Positions 38,399-47,021 of a stretch of DNA of 64,000 bases are shown here, piece after piece. Origin of the DNA: Lachnospiraceae bacterium (GTDB taxonomy: Bacteria > Bacillota > Clostridia > Lachnospirales > Lachnospiraceae); the NCBI GenBank assembly GCA_900168235.1, contig FUZG01000005.1, positions 124,001 through 188,000 on the forward strand, written 5' to 3'. The position numbers were made by a program, and so were the translations under genes. Positions within the stretch are counted from its first letter, which is position 1, and every line of letters starts with the position of its first letter. Below the pieces are notes generated by a model. The model was not told the DNA's origin, made no database searches, and was given only the letters and a program-made list of their open reading frames with translations.

Positions 38399-38665
38399 TT
38401 ACCAGTCCTCTTCGATAACCTGGAGTTCCAGATAATCGAAGGGGACTTCGTCTATAAAGCTGTCTGCACGGAATCTTGTTTTTGCAGACCGCTGAAATTC
38501 GGATATATTGCTCTGAAGCCATATCGGAACGCTGAGATCCAGTTCGTTACACGCTGATGTTAATGCGTTCATGATCTTATGGGTACGGGTTTCTTCTGAA
38601 TAGTCTTCTATCACCGTATCCTGAATCATATGACTGTTTTTCCACTCTCTAAACCAGATTCTCAT
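38399..38665 (-). CDS. Small protein of unknown function
   Basis: An 88-residue soluble protein, MRIWFREWKNSHMIQDTVIE at the start and LQVIEEDW at the end; no recognisable domain. It follows the next gene by 15 bases, forming a two-gene unit, and is convergent with the DUF2971-like gene 18 bases away. Confidence 0.65.
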   Translation of the reverse strand: MRIWFREWKNSHMIQDTVIEDYSEETRTHKIMNALTSACNELDLSVPIWLQSNISEFQRSAKTRFRADSFIDEVPFDYLELQVIEEDW

Positions 38666-38680
38666 TGTTTTTCCTATCTT

Positions 38681-38950
38681 TTAGGAGAAAATATGCAGTA
38701 TACTGCTTATCTCCTTTGCTTTCTTTTTTATTTCTTCTTCGTTTTCTTTTAAATAGTCCACCATCTGGTGCACTTCGTCATCCGTGAACCCCGCACTTTT
38801 CAGCACTCTCCCACCGGGCACACGCATCTCCGCCTCGTCTATACCGTTTTTTTCGTTTTTACGCTCAAATCTGACACAGACAAATGCTTTCCCCTCTTTG
38901 TCATGCAGAACACCGGAATGTGTCATGCTGACTTCTCCGTTATTATCCAT
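38681..38950 (-). CDS. Small protein of unknown function
   Basis: An 89-residue protein with a beta-rich first half (HDKEGKAFVCVRFERKNEKN) and a helical, Lys/Glu-rich second half. The ATG at 38950 has GGAGGGG upstream. Coupled to the 88-residue gene downstream. No family recognised. Confidence 0.68.
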   Translation of the reverse strand: MDNNGEVSMTHSGVLHDKEGKAFVCVRFERKNEKNGIDEAEMRVPGGRVLKSAGFTDDEVHQMVDYLKENEEEIKKKAKEISSILHIFS

Positions 38951-39170
38951 ACCGCCCCTCCTTTCGGTACATCCATGCGTAGGATATCATAAACAGGCTT
39001 ATGTGTATATATCGGACACATTGACGGAGGCGTAGAGGGTTGCTTCCTGATTGTGGCAGACCCTGCCTGTGCCGTCCGTTACTATGTAAACAGCACGCAG
39101 TTTTTGCCAAAAATATCACACAGGTCTGATATACTTATAGGTATGAGGCAAAACAAAAGGAGGAATCTCC

Positions 39171-39737
39171 ATGAAATTTAAGTCGCTGAAAAAGCTCCAT
39201 GAAGGGGCGTTTATCACGCGTTATGATCTGAATTATGAAACCGTTGACGGGAAGCCTAAGGTTTATGAAATGATAAGCAGAAGTCATGACCTGAAGTCCC
39301 TGGAAGATCTGCAGAATAACCCGGTCGAGGCGGTTGTTTTGATACTGACGGATGAGAGCGGTGACAGGATTCTTTTGAATCGTGAGTTCCGCATGGCTAC
39401 GGGGTGCTGGGTTTATAACTTCCCGGCGGGACTTATTGATCCGGGAGAATCCCCTGAGATCGCCGCTGCCCGCGAGCTCCGTGAAGAAACAGGGCTCACG
39501 CTTTCTGAGATACGGGATATAATGGGTCCCAGCTACAGCGCCATCGGATTTTCAAACGAGAAGAATGTCTGCGTCATCGGCACCGCCACAGGCGAATTTA
39601 CAAAAAGCACCTCTACCTACGAAGAGATAGAGGCGCGCTGGTACACCCGCGCAGAGATCCGAGAGCTCGTAAAAACCGAGCCATTCGCCGCCAGATCTCA
39701 GGCATGGTGCTACTGTTGGAGTCATGAAAAAGAATAA
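39171..39737 (+). CDS. NUDIX hydrolase, probably ADP-ribose pyrophosphatase
   Basis: A 188-residue NUDIX enzyme. The box GLIDPGESPEIAAARELREE plus TGL (about 86-108) has every catalytic residue. The long N-terminal beta region (TRYDLNYETVDGKPKVYEMI) is as in ADP-sugar pyrophosphatases. Probable role: cleaning up ADP-ribose or a related nucleotide; the exact substrate is not evident. AGGAGG precedes the ATG. Confidence 0.85.
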   Translation: MKFKSLKKLHEGAFITRYDLNYETVDGKPKVYEMISRSHDLKSLEDLQNNPVEAVVLILTDESGDRILLNREFRMATGCWVYNFPAGLIDPGESPEIAAARELREETGLTLSEIRDIMGPSYSAIGFSNEKNVCVIGTATGEFTKSTSTYEEIEARWYTRAEIRELVKTEPFAARSQAWCYCWSHEKE

Positions 39738-39746
39738 AACTATCTG

Positions 39747-39782
39747 AAAAAAGCCGCCCGGCATCACTGCCGAACGGCTTTC
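39747..39782. terminator. Bidirectional terminator
   Basis: AAAGCCG pairs with CGGCTTT, with an inner CCGGCA/TGCCG, flanked by an A run on the left and T-rich sequence on the right. It serves the convergent NUDIX and glnA-ANTAR transcripts. Confidence 0.75.
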
Positions 39783-39821
39783 AAACGTTGAGTCGAAACT
39801 ATCTATGCAATTATAAAATCC

Positions 39822-40379
39822 TCAGATATCCGTAGAATCAAGCGCATTTAAGAACATCTTCGCAACTTCCACCATAGGTGTCGAGCTCTCCATGCTTCGC
39901 TTCTGAAGGAAGCGGTAAGCCTGATCTTCGCTCATCTGGTTTCTGTCCATAATGAGCTGTTTTGCGCTCTGGATGATATCCTTTTCCTCTTTACTGCGTT
40001 CAGGACGAGTGTCGTGGTTACGACGTTCATCAAGTTCTACAAGTATTCTCGCACTACCACAGATTTCTCCGCTGGAAGCCGGCAGGCTGAGTCTGAAAAG
40101 ATTTTCATTTTCGCAAATGTCCAAATCTCCGGGACGGCCCGCCACCAGAAAGAAAGCCATATCACTAAGCTCATCTGCAAGTTCATCCGCAGTCATGTCA
40201 GAAAGTCTCGGAGAACAGATCACGACTCCGCCGCCCATGCGCTTAATATATCGCAGCACTTCCAGTCCGGTCTTACAGGCTACATGAACCTGTATTCCGT
40301 TTCGCTCAAGCGTATCTGTGATTGTATTCCTTAATTTATCATTTGAAAATGCAACTACAGTCCGCAGCAATTCCGTCAC
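39822..40379 (-). CDS. ANTAR-domain regulator with atypical receiver
   Basis: A two-domain antitermination regulator of 185 residues. The C-terminal ANTAR domain (SAKQLIMDRNQMSEDQAYRF, about 125-165) binds paired hexaloop RNA hairpins in this family. The N-terminal part has the receiver fold outline, but where the phosphate-accepting Asp should be it reads VVICSPRLSDM, so it is probably not phosphorylated in the usual way. GTG at 40379 touches its own GGAGAG; a TTG nine bases later (40370) has better spacing and may be the true start. It lies 64 bases after glnA in the same operon. Confidence 0.85.
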   Translation of the reverse strand: MTELLRTVVAFSNDKLRNTITDTLERNGIQVHVACKTGLEVLRYIKRMGGGVVICSPRLSDMTADELADELSDMAFFLVAGRPGDLDICENENLFRLSLPASSGEICGSARILVELDERRNHDTRPERSKEEKDIIQSAKQLIMDRNQMSEDQAYRFLQKRSMESSTPMVEVAKMFLNALDSTDI

Positions 40380-40443
40380 CTCTCCGCAAAAAGTTGTACA
40401 TGTTTCAACGGCAGCCTATAAAGCACGCCTGTACTGACACGAC

Positions 40444-41772
40444 TTAGAAATTAACCATGTACTTATCAAGCTCCCACTTGCTGACCTGAGTACGGTACTC
40501 ATCCCACTCAGCTCTCTTACCCTCGAGATACTGTGAAAGCAGATGCTCACCAAGTGTCTCCTTGATAACATCATCCTTCTCAAGCTCATCAAGAGCTTCC
40601 TCAAGGCTTCCCGGAAGAGAATCGATTCCATTTGCCTTTCTTGTAGCCTTGTCCATAGCAAAGATGTTGTCAGTAACCTCTTCCGGAGGTGTCATGCCCT
40701 TCTCGATACCGTCAAGACCTGCTGCAAGACATACAGCGAGGTTCAGGTAAGGGTTGCAGGACGGATCCGGGCATCTGAGCTCTACTCTTGTGCCTGCGCC
40801 TCTTGAAGCCGGGATACGGATAAGAGCAGAACGGTTAGATGAGCTCCATGCAAGGTAGCAGGGTGCTTCGTAACCGGGTACAAGTCTCTTGTAGGAGTTT
40901 ACGAGCGGATTTGTGATAGCAGCCATTCCCTTCATGTGTGCCAGGATACCTGCGATGAAGCTGTATGCTTCCTTGGAAAGCTGGCGAGGATCATTAGGAT
41001 CAAAGAAGATATTCTTTCCATCCTTGAAGAGAGACATATTTGTGTGCATACCGGAACCGTTTACTCCGAAGAGAGGCTTCGGCATGAATGTTGCGTGCAG
41101 ACCGTTCTTCTGAGCAAGAACCTTAACTGCAAGCTTGAATGTCATGATCTTGTCTGCTGCGCGAAGAGCTTCATCATACTTAAAGTCGATCTCGTGCTGT
41201 CCGATAGCTACTTCGTGGTGTGATGCCTCGATCTCGAAGCCCATCTTCTCAAGGTCGATACAGATCTCACGACGTGTGTTTGAGCCGTGATCAAGAGGAG
41301 CCAGATCGAAGTAGCCAGCCTCATCACCTGTGTTTGTTGTAGGTCTTCCGTTCTCGTCTGTCTCAAAGAGGAAGAACTCACACTCAGGTCCTACATTGAA
41401 GGAGTAGCCCATATCAGCTGCCTTCTTCAGTGTCTTCTTAAGTACATATCTGGGATCTCCTACGAAGGGAGTCCCATCCGGCTTATAAACGTCACAGATG
41501 AAACGTGCAACCTTGCCGTGCTGCGGTCTCCAGGGGAATACTGTGTAGCTGTCGAAATCAGGACGCAGATACATATCAGATTCATGGATACGAGCAAATC
41601 CCTCGATGGAGCTGCCATCAATCATAACTTCATTGTTTACAGCCTTCTCCAGCTGAGAACGAGTGATAGCAACATTTTTCAGCTGACCGAAAATGTCAGT
41701 GAACTGCATGCGGATAAATTCTACATCATCATCAGCAGCCATACGGAGGATATCTTCTTTTGTGTTACTCAT
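40444..41772 (-). CDS. glnA: Glutamine synthetase, type I
   Basis: Makes glutamine from glutamate, ammonia and ATP. 442 residues, the length of the GSI-alpha form without the adenylylation loop. Visible motifs: DGSSIEGF, the ATP-site stretch [12 protein letters not shown] near 250, and [10 protein letters not shown]. The ATG at 41772 has AGGGAG upstream. The leader has a promoter, a terminator-like hairpin and a small upstream reading frame; an ANTAR regulator follows in the operon. Confidence 0.96.
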   Translation of the reverse strand: MSNTKEDILRMAADDDVEFIRMQFTDIFGQLKNVAITRSQLEKAVNNEVMIDGSSIEGFARIHESDMYLRPDFDSYTVFPWRPQHGKVARFICDVYKPDGTPFVGDPRYVLKKTLKKAADMGYSFNVGPECEFFLFETDENGRPTTNTGDEAGYFDLAPLDHGSNTRREICIDLEKMGFEIEASHHEVAIGQHEIDFKYDEALRAADKIMTFKLAVKVLAQKNGLHATFMPKPLFGVNGSGMHTNMSLFKDGKNIFFDPNDPRQLSKEAYSFIAGILAHMKGMAAITNPLVNSYKRLVPGYEAPCYLAWSSSNRSALIRIPASRGAGTRVELRCPDPSCNPYLNLAVCLAAGLDGIEKGMTPPEEVTDNIFAMDKATRKANGIDSLPGSLEEALDELEKDDVIKETLGEHLLSQYLEGKRAEWDEYRTQVSKWELDKYMVNF

Positions 41773-41852
41773 GTCAAAATCTCCCTTCGATTTTTTGTTA
41801 CAAGTCTTTGGCGAATCTTTAAATAAAAAAAGGGCAGAAGGTTGCTCACCAT
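41769..41852 (-). CDS. Possible 27-residue leader peptide overlapping glnA start
   Basis: A reading frame of 27 codons starts with ATG at 41852, about 22 bases from the expected transcript start and shortly behind AAAGGTG. It runs through the right half of the terminator-like hairpin and its T run and stops with TGA that overlaps the glnA ATG (ATGA). The peptide begins [15 protein letters not shown]. This could couple leader translation to termination and to glnA initiation. It may also be a chance frame; its length alone proves nothing. Confidence 0.4.
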   Translation of the reverse strand: MVSNLLPFFYLKIRQRLVTKNRREILT

Positions 41853-41910
41853 CAAGCACCTTTGCCCTTTGTTGGTACGAATTATAAAACCACATCCAAA
41901 TACTTGTCAA
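41828..41910 (-). promoter_or_regulatory. glnA promoter and leader terminator/attenuator
   Basis: Minus strand TTGACA (41905-41910), 18 bases, TATAAT (41881-41886). The expected RNA starts near 41874 and immediately enters a long hairpin: AAAGGGCA with TGCCCTTT and, inside, AAGGTGCT with AGCAACCTT, followed by seven T residues. This is a complete intrinsic terminator upstream of glnA. Confidence 0.75.
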
Positions 41911-41984
41911 GCGGTTAGCGTAAATTTACTTCATTCTATTAAAACTTTACTCTTTGAAAATTTTTTATACACATACACCTTTTT

Positions 41985-42111
41985 TATAATATAATAGGAC
42001 TTGCTGTGGCGTGATAAAGGGCTGCAGAATAAATTTTATCCAGCCTTTTTCCTCATAGTAAAAGCACTTTTTAATCCGTTACCGGTGCGGGCTATACGCA
42101 CGTACGGTAAC
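41985..42111 (+). promoter_or_regulatory. purC promoter region and two leader hairpins
   Basis: TATAAT at 41985-41990 has no good -35 partner at 17 bases (TTGAAA is 25 bases upstream). The RNA then shows AAAGGGCTG (42016) pairing with CAGCCTTT (42041), followed by T residues, and further on a long stem GTTACCG-GTGCG / CGCAC-GTA-CGGTAAC (42078-42111). The first hairpin resembles an attenuator. No known purine or PRPP riboswitch consensus was recognised. Confidence 0.5.
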
Positions 42112-42158
42112 CTTTAGATTTAGTTTGGAGCAACATGCCCCGGAATGGAGAAAGAAGC

Positions 42159-43034
42159 ATGCAGGAATTTAAGCCGATCAAAGAAGGCAAAGTCAGAGAG
42201 ATTTACGACGCTGGTGACAGCCTCATCATGGTTGCGACCGACCGTATCTCCGCTTTTGATGTGATCCTTAAGAACAAGGTTCTGAAAAAGGGAGCTGTTC
42301 TGACTCAGATGTCAAAATTCTGGTTCGATCTTACTAAGGATATCGTACCGAATCACATGCTGAGTGTGGATGTTAAGGATATGCCGGAATTTTTCCAGCA
42401 GCCTGATTATACCGGCAACAGCATGATGGTTAAGAAGCTTACTATGATCCCTGTGGAGTGTATCGTTCGCGGTTACATTACAGGCAGTGGCTGGAACAGC
42501 TACAAGGAGAATGGTACTGTATGCGGTATCAAGCTTCCTGAGGGTCTTCAGGAGTGTGATAAGCTTCCTGAGCCTATCTACACACCTTCTACTAAGGCTG
42601 AGATCGGTGATCACGACGAGAACATCGATTTTGAGCGTTCTGTAGAGGTTCTTGAGAGAGATTTCCCGGGACACGGACGCGAATATGCTGAAAAGATCCG
42701 CGACTATACTATCGCTCTTTACAAGAAGTGTGCTGATTACGCCCGCACAAAGGGTATTATCATCGCTGATACAAAGTTTGAGTTTGGTCTGAATGAGGAT
42801 GGCGAGGTTGTTCTCGGTGACGAGATGCTCACACCGGATTCCAGCCGTTTCTGGCCTGTTGAGGGTTACGAGCCCGGTCATTCACAGCCGTCCTTCGACA
42901 AGCAGTTCGTTCGTGACTGGCTGAAAGCTAATCCGGACAGCGACTATGATCTGCCTCAGGACGTTATCGACAAGACTATCGCTAAGTATAAAGAGGCTTA
43001 TTCCCTGCTTACAGGACATGAGCTCGAGGTTTAA
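42159..43034 (+). CDS. purC: SAICAR synthase (purine biosynthesis)
   Basis: Joins CAIR and aspartate, with ATP, to form SAICAR. 291 residues from the ATG at 42159 (MQEFKPIKEGKVREIYDAGD), eight bases behind GGAG; the frame opens 24 bases earlier without a site. Motifs VECIVRGYITGSGW and DEMLTPDSSRFW are typical of the longer form. It stands alone here and is not linked to other pur genes. Confidence 0.96.
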   Translation: MQEFKPIKEGKVREIYDAGDSLIMVATDRISAFDVILKNKVLKKGAVLTQMSKFWFDLTKDIVPNHMLSVDVKDMPEFFQQPDYTGNSMMVKKLTMIPVECIVRGYITGSGWNSYKENGTVCGIKLPEGLQECDKLPEPIYTPSTKAEIGDHDENIDFERSVEVLERDFPGHGREYAEKIRDYTIALYKKCADYARTKGIIIADTKFEFGLNEDGEVVLGDEMLTPDSSRFWPVEGYEPGHSQPSFDKQFVRDWLKANPDSDYDLPQDVIDKTIAKYKEAYSLLTGHELEV

Positions 43035-43049
43035 TAACCAATAGATCAC

Positions 43050-43095
43050 GAAAAAAGAGAAGCTGTGTACATTCCGTACACGCTTCTCTTTTTTG
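43050..43095. terminator. Bidirectional terminator between purC and trxB
   Basis: AAAAAAGAGAAGC-TGTGTAC / GTACACGCTTCTCTTTTTT, a nearly perfect stem with A and T runs on both sides. Confidence 0.9.
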
Positions 43096-43139
43096 TATAT
43101 ATGCTGTTTTATTGATCCAGCGAAATGAGTTGTAAGCTA

Positions 43140-44036
43140 TTAAACCTCTGCAGCTGCGAGAGCGGCTACTGCGCCGTCTGCTGCGGCTGTTGTGAGCTGG
43201 CGGACTGTTTTAGTACGGCAGTCTCCTGCTGTGAACACTCCGTTCACGCCTGTCCTGCAGCTCTCGTCTGCTTCGATATAGCCCTTTTCATCAAGCTTTA
43301 CGAGATTCTCAAAATCTTTATTTTCAGGAGCCTGACCTACTGCTACAAAGAATCCGGCAACTGCGATATCTCTTGTCTCGCCTGTATTCTTATCCTTTAC
43401 ACGGACACCCTCTACCTTTGCATCACCAAGGATCTCTACCACATTTGAATTAAGGACAAATTCCACGTTTTCTTTCTTTCTGAGCTCCTCTACATCCTTC
43501 TCGTCCGCACGGAACTGGTCACGTCTGTGAATTATGTAAACCTTACTGCAATAGTTGGACAGGAACGCTGCGTCTTCTACTGCTGTATTTCCGCCTCCTG
43601 CTACTGCAACTTCTTTTCCGCGGAAAAATGCACCGTCGCAGGTTGCACAGTAGGACACTCCGCGTCCTGTGAGCTCCTGCTCCTTCGGAAGTCCGAGAGA
43701 ACGGTTCTTTGCACCGGTTGCGAGGATGACTGCACGAGCTTCATAGTCTCCCTCTTCTGTATGTACCAGTCTGAAGTCGCCTGTATCCTCTACACCGATA
43801 ACCTTCTCATACTTCAACTCTGCACCGAGAGCTGTAGCCTGCTCATAGAGACCATTAGCAAACTCAAAGCCGGAGATATGAGCGATACCCGGATAGTTCT
43901 CGATATCGGGTGTATTTACGATCTGGCCGCCCACCTGATTTGCTTCAAATATCAAAACAGACTTTCCCGCGCGAACACCGTATATCGCTGCTGAAAGACC
44001 CGCTGTACCTGCACCTACGATAATGATATCTGTCAT
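43140..44036 (-). CDS. trxB: Thioredoxin reductase
   Basis: NADPH-dependent flavoenzyme that reduces thioredoxin. 298 residues from the ATG at 44036 (MTDIIIVGAGTAGLSAAIYG). Motifs: FAD-binding GAGTAGLSAA, redox CATCDGAFF (about 133), NADPH-binding GGGNTAVEDA, and FTAGDCRTKTVRQ near the end. Slightly shorter than the usual 305-320. No thioredoxin gene is next to it. Confidence 0.93.
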   Translation of the reverse strand: MTDIIIVGAGTAGLSAAIYGVRAGKSVLIFEANQVGGQIVNTPDIENYPGIAHISGFEFANGLYEQATALGAELKYEKVIGVEDTGDFRLVHTEEGDYEARAVILATGAKNRSLGLPKEQELTGRGVSYCATCDGAFFRGKEVAVAGGGNTAVEDAAFLSNYCSKVYIIHRRDQFRADEKDVEELRKKENVEFVLNSNVVEILGDAKVEGVRVKDKNTGETRDIAVAGFFVAVGQAPENKDFENLVKLDEKGYIEADESCRTGVNGVFTAGDCRTKTVRQLTTAAADGAVAALAAAEV

Positions 44037-44164
44037 AATGTATTTCCTTTCTGCCCTGCAAAACCACAAAAGCATTACTTACTGTTTTTCATTTTTCGAC
44101 AGTATAATTCTAAATTAGATTGTTGTCAATTTAATTTTGCATTTTTAACTCTTTATATCCTCAA

Positions 44165-46651
44165 TTAATCATTAAGTGAAAATGTCGAAAACAACTCTCC
44201 ATCGTAAGTATTATAGCCATCGATCATGGATATGGGCAATTTTTTGAGCGTATGACGGATGATATCCACCGCATCCATTTCCTCGATAGGAAGCCCGGTA
44301 TCAGCTAATGCCACGCCTTCATCCTGGAATCCATGCTTATATCTCGCAAGCCTCAGTACGCTGTCCTCCCCTTTGCTGTTATCCTCAGACGAGCCCTTCG
44401 CTTTTTCCTCTTCATCCTGAGACTCGATCTCCCATCCTCCCGGAACTTTTTCCGGTCGGATATAGTATGTTCCGTAAAAACCATCCTTCGTCTCGGTCAC
44501 TTCCTTATGATCCACTATAGAATCATCCGGCACGCCGAGATCAGCGAGCGTTCCCTCATAGCCATAGGGCATAAATACATGACGCACGAACAGCCCGTCA
44601 ACCATCTCGTCACTGCTGTGGGCTGCCTGTCCTGTCTTTTTCCCGCTTTGCGCGGCTGCGCCCTCTGTTGCCTCACCTTCTGAGGGATCCCCTGTCCCTT
44701 CCTCAGCGGCTGTATCTATCTTCACGTAATAGGTTCCGTAAAATCCCTCTTCCTGTTCATCAATAGTCTTGTATTCGTATGTTCCCTCGGCAGGGGCACC
44801 GATGTCCTGCGCCGTTCCGGGGTAACCCCTTGGCATAAATACGCGGTATACCCTGTAAGGAACATCATCCACCAGCGTATCGTAGGATGATGAATACGCC
44901 TTTGCAGCGATATCTTCCGCGGTTTCCTCAGCAAGTACCAGCTCCGCTCTGAGCCTCAGATTTGGGCGCGCATGAACATTTGCAGGGGTTGCTGTGGTCA
45001 CACTGCTTGCTGACGTACCTATGGTATTTATGCAGTACACGTGAGGTCTTTCATATTCAGGGTTCAGCCCGCCTATCAGCGAATTTGCCTCAGAGGCTAT
45101 CTGTTTACCGTATGTCACATCCTCAACTGACGCTCCTGTGTAATACGCCACGCCAAAACGCAGTACATTGGGTGTTTCCTCCAGTGTCACGTACGCTTTG
45201 CTTCCTTCCCTCACGCGGCCGACTATGACTACTATGTGTGTTTTCCATGCAAAAAGATCCCCGGGCAGAAGATTTTCTCCCATATACAAGGGCTTAAAAC
45301 AGCTCTGCTTCGTAAAATATCTGGCGGCAGTATTTACCTTATAATCGTCCTGGATCTGATTGTAGAGCCATGAAGCATATCCACTGCAGTCAAGTCCATC
45401 CAGAATATGCGCATTTACGCCGTTTGAATAATCTACTGTCGACAGCATATCCCGATACTTCTCGTCCGTGAGATCAATCTTATCAAAAAGCTCCGAGCGC
45501 AGGTCTATATACTGCTGCAGTGAATATATAGTCTCTCCATGGAACGAGGTGGATACATACCCGTGTATCGGACACCACGAACCGGAAGGCTTTATGCATG
45601 TGCCAAAACCTTCTGTCTTTATACCGTTATGCGATTCTGTTCCATTCTCATAGGGTTCACTCGGGTACAGATTTTCAAACTGATTCCAAACGGGATTTAT
45701 ACCCTTTATGTATGAAGCCCCGCTGTGACCTCCGCCCCACACATAGCGCACATCTCCCACAAGGGACATTGCCGCTGTCATCATATTTTCGCGGGTGGTG
45801 AGCCCTATCTCATAGGGATAAACATAGGCATCCGTGAGCTTATCAATATTGTCGTTTTTGAACAGCACCTGATCGTGGGAAAATAGAACCGCAAGAGTTT
45901 TCAGTGCACGGTGGCTCGTGATCTTTGCTTCACGCAAAATTTTCTGAAATTTCTTTCGAATAACAGGCTCGTTTTCTTTTAATTCAATTACATTTTCGTT
46001 TGCCTCTTTATCGGTGAGGATTTTTTCGTAGATATTCTTAAATGAGTTTATCTTTTTTTCTGATTCACCTATATGCAGTAGGATCGCCTCATAAAAATCG
46101 ATGGTTCCCTGGGTATCTGCATTTAATGAATTGTAGTAGACGTTGTCACTTTTTTTATTGAAGGTATGACGAGTAAGCGCCAGCTCTTTTATTTCTGACG
46201 CGATTGTCTGAAGTGTCTTATCCGATCTTTCATCATCGGACGACACGAAAAGCTCATAGATCATTCCCACCTGCTGAGGATCCATGTTGTTTTCTTCTGA
46301 AACATTTCGGATCTCTGTCATAACAAGTGTATTTGTTCCATGAGAGGCGTTCTTTGATGAATTTTCACTTATTTTTGCGAGTAATTGGGCAGAATCGCCC
46401 TCTGATACTGTATTTTCGGAGACAGATGTTTCCGGAGGGGTGATAAACGGCTGATGCCATATATACGTAAACACGCCAAAAATGACGGCAGTCCGAACAC
46501 ACCTAAGGACTGTCGCAGAATACGTGAAACCATTATCCGGCATTGTCGCTCCAACAGATTCTACCAGACCTTTGCATCGGTCCACACAGAAACGTTGAAG
46601 GCGCTTCATCACATCTGCAAATCCAAACATTATTTTGCAAGCTGACCGCAA
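44165..46651 (-). CDS. NlpC/P60-like surface protein with new C-terminal repeats
   Basis: An 828-residue protein with one membrane helix (about 51-66, VRTAVIFGVFTYIWH), then about 230 charged residues, then a split NlpC/P60-type cysteine peptidase. VGDVRYVWGGGHSG (298-310) and GLDCSGYASWLYNQ (Cys 422) are separated by about 110 extra residues, and THIVVIVGR (His 472) supplies the second catalytic residue. The C-terminal third has two copies (598-646, 686-733) of a unit VFMPxGYxGT..DxGxP...GFYGTYYV, linked by acidic Glu/Ser/Gly stretches, plus a degraded third copy (765-805). The start is uncertain: no candidate has a good ribosome binding site. Probable cell-wall hydrolase; function of the repeats unknown. 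Confidence 0.75.
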   Translation of the reverse strand: MRSACKIMFGFADVMKRLQRFCVDRCKGLVESVGATMPDNGFTYSATVLRCVRTAVIFGVFTYIWHQPFITPPETSVSENTVSEGDSAQLLAKISENSSKNASHGTNTLVMTEIRNVSEENNMDPQQVGMIYELFVSSDDERSDKTLQTIASEIKELALTRHTFNKKSDNVYYNSLNADTQGTIDFYEAILLHIGESEKKINSFKNIYEKILTDKEANENVIELKENEPVIRKKFQKILREAKITSHRALKTLAVLFSHDQVLFKNDNIDKLTDAYVYPYEIGLTTRENMMTAAMSLVGDVRYVWGGGHSGASYIKGINPVWNQFENLYPSEPYENGTESHNGIKTEGFGTCIKPSGSWCPIHGYVSTSFHGETIYSLQQYIDLRSELFDKIDLTDEKYRDMLSTVDYSNGVNAHILDGLDCSGYASWLYNQIQDDYKVNTAARYFTKQSCFKPLYMGENLLPGDLFAWKTHIVVIVGRVREGSKAYVTLEETPNVLRFGVAYYTGASVEDVTYGKQIASEANSLIGGLNPEYERPHVYCINTIGTSASSVTTATPANVHARPNLRLRAELVLAEETAEDIAAKAYSSSYDTLVDDVPYRVYRVFMPRGYPGTAQDIGAPAEGTYEYKTIDEQEEGFYGTYYVKIDTAAEEGTGDPSEGEATEGAAAQSGKKTGQAAHSSDEMVDGLFVRHVFMPYGYEGTLADLGVPDDSIVDHKEVTETKDGFYGTYYIRPEKVPGGWEIESQDEEEKAKGSSEDNSKGEDSVLRLARYKHGFQDEGVALADTGLPIEEMDAVDIIRHTLKKLPISMIDGYNTYDGELFSTFSLND

Positions 46652-46754
46652 TTAATTGTACAACGGTCACCCCTCCCCTTCGACAATTATATCCGAAAAT
46701 CATCGTAAGAGGTGCACTTCAACAGAAACAAGACGTTACTATTACTTTTTCCTG

Positions 46755-46954
46755 GTTACTGTTCACTCGCTTGCAGCTCGCTCACGTAACGGATTTTGCC
46801 AATTAAATCGCCTGTGGCGATGGGCAAAATCCAATGGCTATTCATATTTCTTGTTCGTAAACAGCTAAAGCATACACTCTCACTAAGCTCACATGCGTTC
46901 GCTAAGTGTTCGTAGCATCCGCAGTAAATGCTCCGTTTACGTATGAACTGTAAC
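46755..46954. repeat. 200-bp element with imperfect terminal inverted repeats
   Basis: The left end GTTACTGTTCA is matched by the right end read backwards, GTTACAGTTCA. TTTTCCTGGTT flanks both sides as a direct repeat (46747-46757 and 46955-46965). Inside, GGATTTTGCC / GGCAAAATCC encloses ATCGCC-TGT-GGCGAT. No reading frame. This looks like a miniature inverted-repeat element or a dispersed structured repeat; copies elsewhere in the genome would decide. Confidence 0.5.
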
Positions 46955-46975
46955 TTTTCCTGGTTCTTTTTTATT

Positions 46976-47015
46976 TATAATTCTACTAGAATTATATTTA
47001 TGTCTTAAATATAAT
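46976..47015 (+). promoter_or_regulatory. Operator palindrome and -10 box of the BrnT/BrnA operon
   Basis: A perfect 21-base palindrome, half-site TATAATTCTA around a central C, lies at 46976-46996. TATAAT follows at 47010-47015, only six bases before the brnT ATG, so the transcript would start at or next to the start codon. BrnA proteins repress their own operon, and the palindrome overlaps the expected -35 region. Confidence 0.6.
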
Positions 47016-47021
47016 ATAAAT

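Noticed and set aside
41774-41874. Standard ANTAR target (two hexaloop hairpins) in the glnA leader
   Set aside because: Only one long hairpin is present; its loop (GAUGGU) does not have the A1/G4 pattern.
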